NCBI GenBank assembly: GCA_034766995.1
Contig: CM068313.1
Span: 18,744,012-18,808,011, forward strand
Origin: Acanthacorydalis orientalis
Lineage: Eukaryota > Arthropoda > Insecta > Megaloptera > Corydalidae
Direction: 5' to 3'
Length of the DNA stretch: 64,000 nt
Below the pieces are notes generated by a model, which worked only from the letters and a program-made list of their open reading frames with translations, was not told where the DNA came from and did not search any database. Made by a program: the position numbers and the translations under genes. Positions within the stretch are counted from its first letter, which is position 1. Each line of letters starts with the position of its first letter. Shown here one piece after another: positions 11,812-25,188 of the stretch.

Positions 11812-11844
<33 letters not shown>
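11792..11844. repeat. interrupted (TA)n array
   Basis: TA tracts broken twice by TATTATA, giving a short higher-order pattern. Confidence 0.93.
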
Positions 11845-12689
11845 AATTGTTCTAAAAAAATCTCGAAGTGTACATACCATAAATGTTGAATGTGCATGAA
11901 CATTAATGTATAGTGGTAATTCGAAAAACCGCCTATTTTATAATAGATGATAAAAAAAGTATTAAGAAATATAAACTCAATAAAAAGTCGAAACCTGACG
12001 TAACATGCAACCACTTCATCACAAATAAAAGAATATTACCTCCTTGAAAAATATTACATTTCACTCGTCCCTGGTGCAGCTATACACCGAATATCTTGCG
12101 TGCAACATTGTCAAATAAAGAAGTTCTCATTCCTCTAAGACCAGTAGTTATTACTGCGTACATTGTACGTTACGTCATGTAGATATGTGAATTTTTTTAT
12201 ATGATATTTTCGATTATGAATAAGTAATAAAGTTTTATTGCAAAAGTACAGTTTGTTTCGGTTCCGGTAACTTAAAAACATGCTATTTGAAAATGTCAAT
12301 ATGATTTACTACAAAATTAACCTTGACAGACATAGATGAATAATTAAGTATTTACCCATAATCACCATCCAGGATATTATTGAAAAATAAATTATATTCT
12401 TACATAAAATCACAGAAGAGGTACTCAGAACTTTTTACTTAAGATATATATTACTAATTCATACATTTATCGACTTACTTTTTTACTGATTATATTTTAA
12501 ATCTATTTTTTTAAAAATTAAAGCAGACATGTGTTAACAGTGTTTAAAGAAATTTACAGTAAGGGCGATGGTTAAAAAATAATTTCATGTAATTTCAGTA
12601 ACGTGAATTCCAAACATATTTGTGAAAACATATTAAATAAACAATGTCATGGATGTATAAAAGCACAGCAAATTATTAATTATTGTATA

Positions 12690-12814
<125 letters not shown>

Positions 12815-14094
12815 GTTTGTATTGTGATAAAATCTAAAACTTCTATTTTATATATCTTTCTACAATTTGTATGTATGGACCATTAGAAACCCAATTGTAT
12901 TAATTTTACTTTCATTAGTTTCTTAATTTTACTAACTAAATATTTTCCTTATGAAATGATTTTCAATACATTCGTATAAAATAATTAATTTTATATTTGA
13001 ATAATAAATTCTATGTTCCAAAATATTAAGCTCCTTTAAAATATAAATTTCCAGAACGTTAATTTAAGAAATTTATCCGTTTGTCTCATCTTGATCTTAC
13101 AGATCTATAAACTTTAAAATCAGTTACTTCAAGTTTTATACAACCAGCGTATTTTTCACTTAACAATATTTGTATATTAATTTAAAGCAGAACGCATCCT
13201 CTTTGAGAAATATTCTTCTCAAATTTAAAAGCCTTTCCTAGGTTCATTGAAGAACGTTTAAAATAATACTTTTTAAAGCAACAAAAAAAAAACACTAAAA
13301 TAACAATAAACATTTCAAATAAAGTACATTGTAAATTTAATTAAAATTTTAAATAACCCCGAAAAAATTATCACGAGTGTACACCCTCTAGAAAGAGTTT
13401 ATTTTACAAAAATGTCACGCGCACGTAAATTTGTACAACATTAAGTATATGTTCACATGAAGACACTGCTTTTAACTATCTCTGTATGTTAACATCATCA
13501 TAAAATTTATGTAGCTACTATAACATGAAATGGAAACGGGAATATTCTTTATAAAAAAGTTTGTCAATTACAGCTTGTACTGTAATTTTAGTATAATATA
13601 TTTTTTAAAAGAAAGAAAATTACTTTTGTATACTTTATTATTCATAAATAAATATATACGGGTAGTAAACAATTACAAAATAGAAATACTCTAATTAATT
13701 TTAATTTAATACTAATTTACTTCAATTTTTTACTTATATTTCTTCTACATTTTTGCGTACTTTAGAAATATAGAACAATAAATATAAAAAATTTAAATAT
13801 TTATATTTATACATTTATTTAAAGAACATTTATTTGCAAAAATTAAGAATGCAAAAGTTTACAATAAAAAAAAGTTTTAATACTTATAAGAACTTTGAAA
13901 TTTGCATATTTTTATATTTTCTAATTTTCACAATCAGAACAAAATCGCAATTTTTAACATAACATAATTAATTAAAATATATTCAGATTTCCAACATTAG
14001 TTCTTAAATTCTATTTTAATCAAATGTTTGGTCATATGAACTACTTTTATCATAATGTAAATTTCATTTTATATTAGCAGAAATTATATTGTTA
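12815..14094. other. AT-rich non-coding DNA
   Basis: Nothing recognised on either strand. Confidence 0.6.

Positions 14095-14141
<47 letters not shown>
14095..14141. repeat. compound (AC)11-(TA)12 microsatellite
   Basis: An AC run switches to TA. Confidence 0.95.
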
Positions 14142-15825
14142 AATGTATATATATAATAATTTCTATAACTATGCAAATCAATTATACATTTGAGGTTACG
14201 CTTCCTTATTGACTCATTTATAATTTTTGAAGTTAATTTGTCAATAAAAATACATTCATCTACATGGGTAAATAAATGATTTAAAAGTAAATATTATCTC
14301 ATGGATTTTATGTATTCGTTCTCTTCAAAAATATGTTAAGATTTACAATTGTATTGTTTGTCATCGTTAAGTTACCCTTTTTATAGGTCACTGTAACCGG
14401 TTCCAACGCAAATGTCATCTTTAAGTAGCTTATTTTTAGCGTTAATTTCAATAGTGGGTTGATTTAATTCTCTACATCGATTTATTTGTATACTTGTTAT
14501 AAAATGTTTTTTTTTTATTTTATTTCATTTGTATCGTGTAAAACAGTTGTTATTGTTATATATCTCTTTGTCTGTTTACTGATACAACAGTAAAATTTTC
14601 TTCAATCGGATTTTATTTACATCGTGTCTCGTATGTAACGTATTTTTTTAATATCAAATCATTTATGTTCTATTTTACATAATTCATATTATACAGAAAC
14701 TATAAACGATTTGAATATGACGCAGGCAAGAAAATGGACTGCAATATTGAATAAAAAAAGTTCATCACCTTACCCAATAATGTCAGACTTCATACTATTA
14801 AAATAACTAAGAAATTCGAAGAAGTTCCAAACTAGAAATTGTGTCTTACTTTCTGTACTGTATCGAAATTACACTTCATATTTTTATTTATTCGTCTGTT
14901 CAATTTTTTTATAATAACAAAATCAATGTTTTATTTGAAATTGGATGTATTATGTGATTTTTAAATGACAAAATATTTTTTTTAAAAGCAAATGATAAAA
15001 TTATTAAAATGTAAAAAATGAATATTGTGCTAATAATTAAAATTTTCCATATATTTTTTTATATAACATTTAGTGAAAATCAGAACTTTTGAATAACAAA
15101 AAACTGAATCATATAAAAATAATAAAATTTATACAAATACATTTACTACTCCTTTACAATCCACAAAAAAGTCTAATCAAAAATTTTCCATAATCGATTT
15201 TTGATCATTTAAACTGTTACTTATACACATTTCAATGACGATTCCATCATCTTCCGAACACTAAAGAGCAAAAAAAATATTTTAACGCTCTTAGAATAAT
15301 TGTATTGCTTTTTAAATACGCTTAAGAAGCAAACAAAGTAATGAAAAATCAATTATTGAGCCTTTTAGATTACAAAATATTTTCATATTTTATAAAGAAA
15401 TAAAATATTCATTCGTAAAAGTGACCACATTCCAAAACTATATTAAAAATAAATTGTATATTATTATTAATACATAATAATAGACTTCAATTCCATATAC
15501 TACAATACTAATAATTTGAACTGATTTAATTAAACAACTTTCTCGTTTAGAAAATATAATATGAAATTTAACATATCACTACAATTTATACTTTTTGATT
15601 ACATAAAAAGCATACGTTCATTTGTTTATTATAATAAATATAAATACTATAAAAGTATACCTGTAAAATATTACAGAGTGTAATCTACAAGAACAACCTC
15701 GGTAATATTTTTTATATTAATAAAAAATTCTGAAATTGTTTTCCCTGAGATCTTTAACCAAAAACTTAAACCAAAGTTGTACGCTTAAAACATCTTGAAG
15801 GACAATGTAAAATCCATACAGAATG

Positions 15826-15830
<5 letters not shown>
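14142..15830. other. AT-rich non-coding DNA
   Basis: A minus-strand stretch near 14772-14870 is open for about 33 codons (includes FLVWNFFEFLSYFNS) and ends at a donor-like GG|GTAAGG. Its acceptor is uncertain, so it is not called as an exon. Confidence 0.4.
14395..14402. promoter_or_regulatory. Grainyhead-type palindrome AACCGGTT
   Basis: A perfect match to the AACCGGTT core bound by Grainyhead proteins. By composition, less than one copy is expected by chance in this window, but no other element supports it. Confidence 0.2.

Positions 15831-15885
<55 letters not shown>
15831..15885. repeat. (TA)27 microsatellite
   Basis: Pure TA array preceded by GTATATG. Confidence 0.95.
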
Positions 15886-15887
<2 letters not shown>

Positions 15888-16708
15888 GTCAAATATATTA
15901 AACTAAGCGCTACATTTTTAATTAATATTTATTGTTTATTTTAAACTGAGAATAACGATGTCGTTAATATTCAATAACACGTTTTACTCATAATATATTT
16001 TAATCAAATTAATGTAGATACAATCATTACAGCCGACTAATTCATTACTCGTATATTGCACATTAACCTATGAGCCAAGAGTTCGGGTGTAGATCTTTGA
16101 TTCCATATACAAGTTTTTATTAAGGCAATGAAGGGGTTTGGTTTCTTAAAATATTATAATAATGATTTGTGTTATTGTTACTCGACAAATTTAATAACAG
16201 ATATTTTCATGAGAAAATAACTCTTTTTATTATGACTAATTTGTCATTTGAATCTATTTATGAAGTTTTCTGTAAGCAGAGTATTAAAACCAAGTTACAA
16301 AAAATATAGTTTACTTTAAGATATGTGTGGTATACGAGTATATTAAGCTTTTCTAGAGAATTATCACTTATATTTTCAGTCATTAAAAAAAATTTTTGAT
16401 AGAAAATAATAGTTAATCATTTAGTAAAGATAATTTTTTTTCTTATTTATTTTTTCTTATTTATTTTTCTTATTTATAATTTTTTTCTTTAAAAACTTCA
16501 CAATCGTTCACAGAAACTTTTAATTTAAATTAATATGATTTAGAAGAGGTTAAATAAATATGAATTATATAATAATACCAATTACATTATATTGGTTACT
16601 GTAACATTTGTATATTTTATTTTTTATTAATATTTATCGTTTTTTAATATAAAGATGTATTTTGTCTGTTGAATAATTTTAATATTAATAAAGTCTAAAT
16701 TTTTATTT
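15886..16708. other. AT-rich non-coding DNA
   Basis: Apart from the T-rich tandem repeat at 16437-16480 nothing is seen up to the mariner boundary. Confidence 0.6.
16437..16480. repeat. T-rich tandem repeat, about 3 copies
   Basis: Units of T-run plus CTTATTTAT are repeated three times, with slightly different T lengths. Confidence 0.85.
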
Positions 16709-16710
16709 TA

Positions 16711-17994
16711 TAAGGTTGATGCAAAAATAATTGCAGTTTTTACGTATCGAGTATAAAGACGCATATATCAGTTAAAATTATATTTATTAATCAAAATAAA
16801 GATCATTGGTCTGCACAGATTTCTCCCAACGGGAAACAAGTTTGTTTATTCCTACAATATAGAATTATGGAGTCCTGGAATTAACGAATTTATCGAAAGC
16901 GCTTTGAGCCGATGTTTGATCTTTGAAAACCTTCTCTCGTAGAAAATTACTCAAATGTTTAAAAAAAGATAATCTGTCGGAGACAGGTCCGGATTATAAG
17001 GTGGGTGGGATAAGGTTTTATAACCCTGTTAATTTAATTTTTTTAAAGTCATTTGTGACGCGTGTGGTCAGACATTGTCATAAAGAAGAATTAGTCCTTT
17101 TCTATTGACTAATGCTGGTCGTAAACGATGCAACTTCTCATGCATTTTTTCAATTTACTAACAATATTTTTCTTTTATTATTATTTCATCAGGATTTTAG
17201 AAGTTGTAGTGAATGATGACAATTGCCAACCACCAAACAATGACCATAATCTTTTTTTCATGAAGCTTCTGTTTAGGAAACTATTTTGATGCTTCTCCTC
17301 GGTCTAGTCACTGTGATGAACGTTTCCGTCCGTTGTAGAGAATCCACTTTTCATCACATGTGACAATGCGATCAAGAAAGGGATCATTTTTGTTACGCAA
17401 AAGAAGCGCAGAGGAGACTTCGTATCACTGAATTGCTTGATTTTCGTTTATTTTATACGTCACCCATTTATCCAGATTTTTCATTTCACCAATTAGGCTC
17501 AAATGTCGAACAACTATCCAAAGATCAACATTAAGTTCTTCTTGAACCTCTTGAGTTGTTTTACATGGATCCGCTTCAATAATGACTTTTAAATCATTAT
17601 TGTCTATAGCCAAAGGGCATCCACGATCCTCCTCATCATCAAGGCTTTCGTTTCCATTACGAATTTTTGGAGCCAGTGTTGAGTTTCACGTTCATTAATT
17701 GACTCTTCGTCAAAAACAAATTTGTTATTTCGAGCAGTTTCTGTTGCTTTACGTCTCAATTTAAAGTCATATGACAAAATCGCACTGATTTGCTTTTTTT
17801 CCATTAATAATTTAAGAGGTCATATTTAACAATACTAAAAAATAAAAACAACAGACATAAGCTGAAATCATTATTGCTAATTTCATTGTTTACAATGATG
17901 TATCACATGACTATAACAAAAGGTAACGGTAACTAGAAAAATCGATACCAAACTTCAAATGTTAAAAACCGCAATTACTTTTGCACCAAACTAA
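16711..17994 (-). mobile_element. full-length dead mariner, Hsmar1/cecropia-like
   Basis: Left end TAAGGTTGATGCAAAAATAA and right end (reverse complement) TTAGTTTGGTGCAAAAGTAA both continue as TTGCRGTTTTT, forming terminal inverted repeats of about 30 bp. TA target-site duplications flank it at 16709-16710 and 17995-17996. The length of 1284 bp is that of an intact mariner of this group. The transposase is on the minus strand with a 5' leader of about 190 bp. The leader differs from that of the 6.2-kb and 19.2-kb copies, so this is a separate subfamily or lineage. Confidence 0.9.
16803..17804 (-). pseudogene. mariner transposase pseudogene
   Basis: Begins MEKKQISAILSYDFKLRRKA at 17804. The helix-turn-helix half is recognisable through IEADPCKTTQEVQEELNVD and VVRHLSLIGEMKNLDKWV. 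A frameshift near 17613 separates the two N-terminal parts. The catalytic half follows with VTCDEKWI, VWWLAI, LLYDN and LSHPPYNPDLS, then PTDYLF. All three catalytic aspartates of the DD34D triad are still encoded: 17353-17355, 17077-17079 and 16972-16974, with 34 residues between the second and third. Many stops interrupt it, including a TGA after TENQ-like sequence at about 17428, a TGA at a normally Trp position after RSSQ, and others in the middle and C-terminal parts. A further frameshift lies near the C-terminus, where the original TGA stop is at 16803-16805. Frames on the opposite strand over this region are shadows. Confidence 0.9.
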
Positions 17995-17996
17995 TA

Positions 17997-19239
17997 TATA
18001 GAATTTAAAGAACATAAAATATACATATATGAAAAATTTATTGACCGAATTATTAAAAATATTTAATAAGTATCTATTAAAATGAATTTCAAAAATCCTT
18101 ACATTAAAGTAAATATCATTCAAATAAATAATAAAAACAGTATTTATCTTAATTAAAACAATAAATATATGTTTTTCGCTACTATACGAGTACATATACA
18201 TAAATATGACACTTATAAATATTGATTGTAAATATAAACTGTAAAAATCTCATTGACCTCTCTCATTTCCTAATAATTAAAAAAAAATCACGAAACAACG
18301 CAACGAACCACTTGAATGTAAAAAGAAATTTCTAATAAGTTCTAAATATTGTTACTCATTAATATTTTACGTTCACTAATTAGTATGAAATGTAATTTTT
18401 AATTGGACGTTCATGAAAATTTTATTTACAAAAAGATTTCACGCGGCATGTATTCCTCAAAGCTAAACGTAAGACCTTGTACAACTCCCGAAGCTTTTCA
18501 AAATAATAAAGCGAGCGTCTGGTACGCGAGATAAAATAAGATTATTTGGAATTAGAACACGCTTTAAACGGATTCAGATATTATGCGATGCGTGCCGTGA
18601 CGTTGAACTTTTTTTAACAAGACCCAATTAAGAAACGTTTTCTTATTTTTTTGAAATAAAAACGATACATATTAAATATCATGCTAATATGATCTACTTA
18701 AATGTACTTTATAATGAAACCGGTCCCTAAAAATATATTTGCTATATGTATTGCTGAAAGTATAATGTCAACAATATATATTTATGATATAGTTAGAATT
18801 ACAGTTGAAAAGTATATAGATATATTCATATACTAAATAAATGATTTCATCATTATACCAACTCACGTATATATAAGTATTATATTTCACCATTATCAAA
18901 ATATTAATGAAATAGAAGATGATGTAAAATATTATACGTAGTTAGCAAAAGCATTGTTATGAAAATAAAAATGAGAGCATATCGTTTAAAAAGCACAATA
19001 ATATTTTTCTTCAATGGAATTATGTACGTAGGCTATTCAATGTTTTAATCATTTACTGTATAAAAAATAATTTTAGTACGTATTTGAAACGTGAAAATAA
19101 TGTATACAACGATGATTGATTAATTTGTTATTAAAAACATATAATATTATTAAATTGGTAGGTACAAAATTGCGTTTTTTTTCTGAATTCTAATTTTATT
19201 TTTTTTCAATGATAGTGTCATTTCATCGTGTTCATATTA
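17997..19239. other. AT-rich non-coding DNA with a small GC-richer patch
   Basis: At 18430-18620 the sequence is richer in G+C (CACGCGGCATG, GCGAGCGTCTGGTACGCGAG, GCGATGCGTGCCGTGACG). A plus-strand open stretch there lacks good borders. Elsewhere nothing is seen. Confidence 0.45.
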
Positions 19240-19502
19240 ATATCGTTTTAAAGTGGATTTTTCGGTCTATATTTTAACATTGACTTTAATTTTATTATTA
19301 ATTTTTCTTTAAATAAGACTGTTGAATTAATGATGGAAAAGAAGTAAAGAGAATTTTTTTGTATGAGTTCAAAACGAGTGCTAAAGAAGCAGAATCTGCT
19401 CGTAAACTGAACGATGCTTTTGGTGTGGGTACCGTTAAGGAACGTACTGTACAAAGGTGTCACCAAAAATTTCGTGCTGGAGATGAGAGCGTTAACAATG
19501 AA
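19240..19502 (+). pseudogene. mariner transposase N-terminal fragment
   Basis: The leader TTTTTCGGTCTATATTTTAA matches that of the 6.2-kb mariner. The frame starts MEKK, meets a TAA at once, then after a shift reads FLYEFKTSAKEAESARKLND, AFGVGTVKERTVQ and QKFRAGDESVNNE before a stop at about 19505. This is the first helix-turn-helix region of the same subfamily as 6254-6625. No second helix-turn-helix, no catalytic domain and no right terminal repeat were found, so the copy is 3'-truncated. The left terminal repeat is only faintly visible. Confidence 0.75.
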
Positions 19503-19677
19503 TAAAGTCTAAGAATACATATTCAAAAATATTTGAAAGAGTTCATTTTACTTTACAAAAATGAAGTTTATGTTTTAGAAATGGGAGCATTTAAAATTTT
19601 GTACAAAATTCTTGAACTGTAAGAATTTATTTCATTATGCGTTTCATTTTTTAACTAAAATAACAATATCTACTTAC

Positions 19678-19765
19678 CTTAAATTTAACATTGCCTACTC
19701 ATTTCCACTATAAGAAGATACATTTCTGTACTGCTTTAATGTAGAATTTGGGACAAACTGCATTT
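19678..19765 (-). other. candidate non-coding or UTR exon
   Basis: On the minus strand an acceptor with a T-rich tract (AATTTTTTATATAATTTCAG) is followed by 88 nt and a consensus donor AAG|GTAAGTAG. All three frames contain a stop, so if real this is an untranslated or terminal coding exon. The strength of both borders is the only support. Confidence 0.22.
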
Positions 19766-19823
19766 CTGAAATTATATAAAAAATTAAGGTGTTTGTTTAT
19801 GTGACACATAACAAATAGATACC

Positions 19824-19825
<2 letters not shown>

Positions 19826-19885
<60 letters not shown>
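19826..19885. repeat. (TA)30 microsatellite
   Basis: Pure TA array of about 60 bp. Confidence 0.96.
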
Positions 19886-19887
<2 letters not shown>

Positions 19888-20328
19888 CATAAAACAAAGA
19901 AAACTGATAAGAGAAATTTACTATAAACATACAGTGCTAGTATGTATTGTTATTGAAAATTAGAAATGATTTCATAGAAGAATAATTGATTTCTCAATCA
20001 TTTTTAAGACTCACTAATAAGAAGAATACTTGATTTGTATATATGACACACACTAATTAAAAATCATAATTTCTAGATGATATTTCCGTATATCTTCATA
20101 ATAAATTATCACTCAACTTATGTTTCTCCTCTTTTCTCTGTGTTCAATTTTCAAAAACTCAGTATAATTTTAAAATAATTTTCATTATTTCGTCATAAAC
20201 TACATCATTACATATAAACTACATAATTTATATAAAGTATTATACAAATTATTCAAGAAAGTACCTTGTAATTACAATGCAGAACAAGAACCAAGAAACG
20301 AAGTTGTTATTAACATTTAAATATTTTA

Positions 20329-20336
<8 letters not shown>

Positions 20337-20367
<31 letters not shown>
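20337..20367. repeat. (TA)n microsatellite
   Basis: TA array with one TG variant near its end. Confidence 0.93.
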
Positions 20368-20708
20368 TGATAAATATCTTATCATCAAATATACAATTTT
20401 AAAACATTCCGTATCTTCAAATATTAGAATTTTTTTAAAATAAAAAAATTAATAAATAAATAAAAACAGACAAAATAACTAATTATATTTTATTAATTAT
20501 TTGCAAAACAGTCATTTGCAATAATTAATTTTAAATTTATTCATTTATGTGTAATATTCTTTTCATAACATATTTGTGTAAATATTTAATTTTTCTGCAA
20601 TTATTTTCGCTAAAAGAAAACATTAATTCGTAACATTTAAAAATAACTTTTTAATTTCTATTGATTATTTAGAATAATAATATTTTTATGATTACTATTA
20701 TTAATATA

Positions 20709-20711
<3 letters not shown>

Positions 20712-20745
<34 letters not shown>
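20712..20745. repeat. (TA)17 microsatellite
   Basis: Pure TA array of about 34 bp. Confidence 0.95.
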
Positions 20746-20748
<3 letters not shown>

Positions 20749-22531
20749 ATAGCAATACAACAGTCTTCAATCTCTGCTTTATCAACACGTTAAAGCTTTA
20801 TAAAAACATTACTATAAATCGATTGTAAGCATTGTATACTACCACTATTTTCTTAAAATTCCTGTAAGCATAATTCAATATATTTCATGAAAGAAAAATT
20901 TTTAACGGAGCATTGTCTCTTAATCAGATAGTTTTTTTCATAGTTAAATATGGCATGTAGTGTTAGGTTATATTCAAGCACAATGCTTATTTTTCAAGAA
21001 AGTGTAGTTCATAAATAGTTTGATTTTTTAGAAATATAGTAGTTATTCGTTAATCTGTACATTTACTTGTTTATATTATTAAATCATTCTATTTTTTGTA
21101 ATAGCCATAGTATTTTTTAAAAAAATAAATATCAATTTTTATAAAAAGTGTTATATATTTTTAAAAAATAAAAATGTTACATGAAATTTCAAGAATTTAA
21201 AAGCTACTTTCATAGTTAGTTTCTATATCATCATATAAATAATTGAATTTCATTAACCAAAATATTACTCCTTACTTTTGAAAAGTTCTTTAATAAATCA
21301 AGTAATTTATTTTTAATTTTTAAAACTGTTTATTTATTATTTTATATACGAGTATATATTTAAAAATATTTCGATGAGATACTTATTATTACTGTATTTT
21401 TTTAAAAGAATATATATACTGTTTTTTATATTTCAAACTTAATGTTAATTGATGAACTAAATCAAGCAAATATTAATTGTTGTTGTCGGCAAGATATTCT
21501 ATAATTAAACTAAGAGAACTGCCAGTGTATAAAATTGGCTATGGCACGTATAATAATTTCACAAATATAAACACTTTATTAAAAATTAGGTCATGGTGAA
21601 TCAAAAATATATATTACGTTTAAAAATGATTGGTCTTTGTTAACAGAAAATATATTTCTTAAATGTCAAAATGTAAAAACGTAGCGAATTGTTAATAATA
21701 TTTCAATATTTATAAAACGAAAATATATTGAATACGTACATAATATTTATAGATCCCACATACTTTGTTGTCTTTTATTTAATGAGGTGAAGTATATTTA
21801 TAGATGTTTTTAAGTTGTGTGGTAACATGAGGTATGTGGAAAGATATATGGAAGTAAAAACATAAGAGTGATCTGTGTATATAAAATCGAGTGATGATAT
21901 TCTGAGCAATGAAAAAATACAGAAAATAAAAATTATATGTAATATAAATACAGATGAACTTTGATAAAGTTACACACTAGTTGTTAAAGTGTGCAACATA
22001 TGTTTAATGCCAAAATATAATCAAACTCAATTCACGCTTCATTTATTTATAAAATAAATGCATACGTTTAATAAGTATAATACTTTATTTTGTTATATTT
22101 TATGATCAATTGTAAATTTATAGCAGAAATTTTATGATGTGCAATAAAATATTTACATTAATAAATAAAATTGTAACTTTATAAATGATTTTAAAACCAG
22201 TTCGATCAAAACGTGTTGAAAATATTTTCCTATATTTATTAAGGCATTAATATTTTACAGCATGATTTCCAACAGAAGCGAGATAATATTGTGTATATAT
22301 TTTATAAGTAATTAATATATAAACTGTTATTAATAATTACGTGTTATTGTCTAGATCAATGTTATTAAAAGTTCATTTCAAAAGTTGATTTCTTTCGTAC
22401 AGCTCTTAAATAATAAAAAAAAGTCACGAAGTATTATGAACTTCGTAACGTTGTAAAATTACTCTATTTAAAACTTGAATAGAAATTCTTGGAATTAATA
22501 TGTATAAGTTATTTTAATCACTTAAATACAT

Positions 22532-22546
22532 TCACACACACACACA
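22532..22546. repeat. short (CA)7 run
   Basis: A CA dinucleotide run leading into ATATACG. Confidence 0.9.
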
Positions 22547-23444
22547 TATACGACTCTTTTTTTTAAAAAAAGTTATTTCAACATAAAAGTTATATCCGTC
22601 CTTAAACAACATCGTAAAAACTTCCAGGATCAAATAATTATTATATAAATGGTATTTCCAACATAAAACATTACAAACAAACTTTATGTTTTGATAAATT
22701 CTAATTCCCTGTTGTAAACATTCCTCATCAATCTACCATTCTATCAAGTTTTTTGTGTGACAGAATAATCAATATTTAATTTTTATAATGTATGAACGTA
22801 AGTAACGTCGTTTCTTCTTATTTATTTTTCGATAAAACTTAAATAATAATAAGAAACTTTACAAACTTCACATATTTTGGTATTTTCTATATATTACTAT
22901 CTCGGAATTTTTATTAATTTGATAATAATCCCTGTATTTATACACTATCTTTATAATTAAACGCAGCAATTTTAATTTTTCATCCATGTTTTATACAGAA
23001 CAATGCATTTTAATAGAAATGTATTTATTTAGAAAAACTAATATATGTTTATATGTTGATTATAAACTGATAGAAAATGCAATACTCATTTACTAAACAA
23101 ATAATCTTTTTTACCATAACTGTCATTATTCTTGTATTTTTTAAACAAAATATTGTATATTAGTTATAATACTTAGAGAATAAAAACAAAAGTAAGTAAC
23201 AAAGTTTGAGATATATGAAGAGAAGTTACATAATTTCTATTAAATAGATGTTTTAAAATTAAAAGTTCTAGAACTGGTATTAAATGAATTAGTTTTTTTT
23301 AACATAAAGTAAATAATATCAATTTGTCTGTTATATTATTTGAAATTCATCCAATATTAGAGGAATGTAATTGTATAATAGATTTTATTCTTCGTAAAGA
23401 ACTATGAATTCAAAGTTAGATTAAGAAACGATAAAAACACTTAC

Positions 23445-23532
23445 ACATGAATATTCAGTCTTTCATAGCAGCACTCGACCTTATAATTAACTGTATTTTT
23501 GCATGTTAAAACCACTGTCTTTTCAATGAAAG
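23445..23532 (-). CDS. candidate internal exon, unidentified protein
   Basis: On the minus strand, a pyrimidine-rich tract (TTCTCTTTTATTCTATTC) leads to GGAAG|CT, then 88 nt with one open frame, then a donor CATGT|GTAAGTG. The predicted segment includes FIEKTVVLTCKNTVNYK and VECCYERLNIH, with three cysteines. It starts and ends in the same phase. The family is not recognised and no partner exon was found. The acceptor is an unusual GAAG. Confidence 0.22.
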
Positions 23533-24561
23533 CTTCCGAGAATAGAATAAAAGAGAAATTTAATCAAAATGAAACGTTTTTCTTAAAAAAATCTCTACAA
23601 TTACATTTTTTTCACACATGGTGAGATAATTTTATTGAATTATTGCAAATACCTACATGTATTACTATTTTTACTGTGAGATTGATATATTTAATTCATA
23701 TAAGAACATAAAATAATAATCTTTAATGAATATTTCATTATTAACATAAATTATTTTTATTCGATGTTTAATACTGACTTTATCAATATGAATTAATATA
23801 TTCTTAGAATAAGAAATAGTAGAGGGCAATTATTAAATTTAGATTTTCCAAAAATATAAATTATACAAAAGATAAATCAGTTACAATGAAATAAAAACAA
23901 AAAATCGGTCTATAAAAAGAAAATTTAATACAAGCGTAATAAATGAGGTATTAAACCAAATATTAATAAAATTAACTACATTTTATACTTTATTTTATGG
24001 CATATGTATATATATATATACATTTGTATTTCTTCCTATGTATATATACTTCGTAAAAGCTATGTTAATAATTACACTATTTATGAAATACATGCATAAG
24101 TTTTCAGTAGACATGATAAATATATTTTCGCGACATTCTATCTGCTAAAACATTTCACAAATCACATTATTTAAATAAACTTCTGCTAATGAGGCTGAGG
24201 AAAACTAATTATATTCTTAACTTGACGCCTGAAGGGGGATGATTGTAATAATTAAATTATATCTATATTTAGAAACACTGAGATGTCGAAATGATTCGTA
24301 TTTTCAGATTTAACTGTCTTTTGCAAATATTTATACATATTTTGTGCTTTAATGAAGAACAGTTATTACATGATTATAATGTATTATATTTTTCATTTAA
24401 TTATTATTCTCACATCTACATCAAAAACATTTGTTTCATTTTATTCTAATTATTATTCAAACTTTCTCATAATACATCTATAATATCAGGTTATTTCATT
24501 TTATTAATATTTTTAAAAATATTCTCAATAAAAGCAACAATATGGAAATATCTACATTATA

Positions 24562-24594
<33 letters not shown>

Positions 24595-25011
24595 ATGTAT
24601 ATACGAATACGTACACTTTCATAAGTTAAAAATCCACTAAATTAGGTTATTCTTTCATCTATGTGAAGAGACCTTAAATTTAGAATAATTCTGAAACTTT
24701 TTCTACATCTTATTTATATAACACAAATAATACTTTACTTTTAGTATGTAAATAACATGCATTAATTATATAATAATATGCTTTTAAAAAATATATAATT
24801 AGAACAAGTTATCTCATCACATATTTTACATAAAAAAAATAAAGTATAAAATTTTATACTGTGAAATAAGAATCATATTTAATTATGCCAGCGAAATTAT
24901 TTTAAATCTTAAATGATATACAATAGAGGAGAAAGAAAAATTAATTTAGTAATATTTTTATATGGTGATATTTTAGAATTTAAATTACATTTTAAGAGAT
25001 CGTCCAATACT
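23533..25011. other. AT-rich non-coding DNA
   Basis: Holds short TA arrays at 24006-24020 and 24562-24586. Nothing else recognised. Confidence 0.55.
24562..24586. repeat. (TA)12 microsatellite
   Basis: TA array followed by GTATGTATATGTATATACG. Confidence 0.93.

Positions 25012-25084
<73 letters not shown>
25012..25084. repeat. compound (TA)12-(GT)24 microsatellite
   Basis: The longest GT run of the window (about 48 bp), directly joined to a TA array. On the plus strand the GT part can adopt Z-form. It lies about 100 bp upstream of the exon candidate at 25189. Confidence 0.96.
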
Positions 25085-25085
<1 letters not shown>

Positions 25086-25188
25086 CTACTTTCTCACCTT
25101 GAGTAACGATCTATTTGGTTACAGTGAAATGAATTGATTAGACTATTTACGTACAGGAAGTGCTTATAATTTTATTTCTTTCTTCCAG

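Larger units (their letters stand above)
9626..12689. other. AT-rich non-coding DNA with TA arrays
   Basis: Holds the arrays at 10549-10601 and 11792-11844. A slightly GC-richer patch near 10150-10360 and another near 12040-12180 (with CGTACATTGTACG) have no coding frame I can support. Confidence 0.5.
19886..23444. other. AT-rich non-coding DNA
   Basis: Contains the arrays at 20337-20367 and 20712-20745 and a CA run at 22532-22546. No gene, RNA or transposon was recognised. Confidence 0.55.

Noticed and set aside
16923..17108. Plus-strand frame of 61 codons
   Set aside because: Antisense to the mariner transposase pseudogene; the minus strand carries the recognisable motifs.
17961..18201. 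Minus-strand frame of 79 codons across the mariner boundary
   Set aside because: It spans the element edge and AT-rich flank, with no start context or domain.
19248..19466. Minus-strand frame of 72 codons
   Set aside because: Antisense to the mariner N-terminal fragment.
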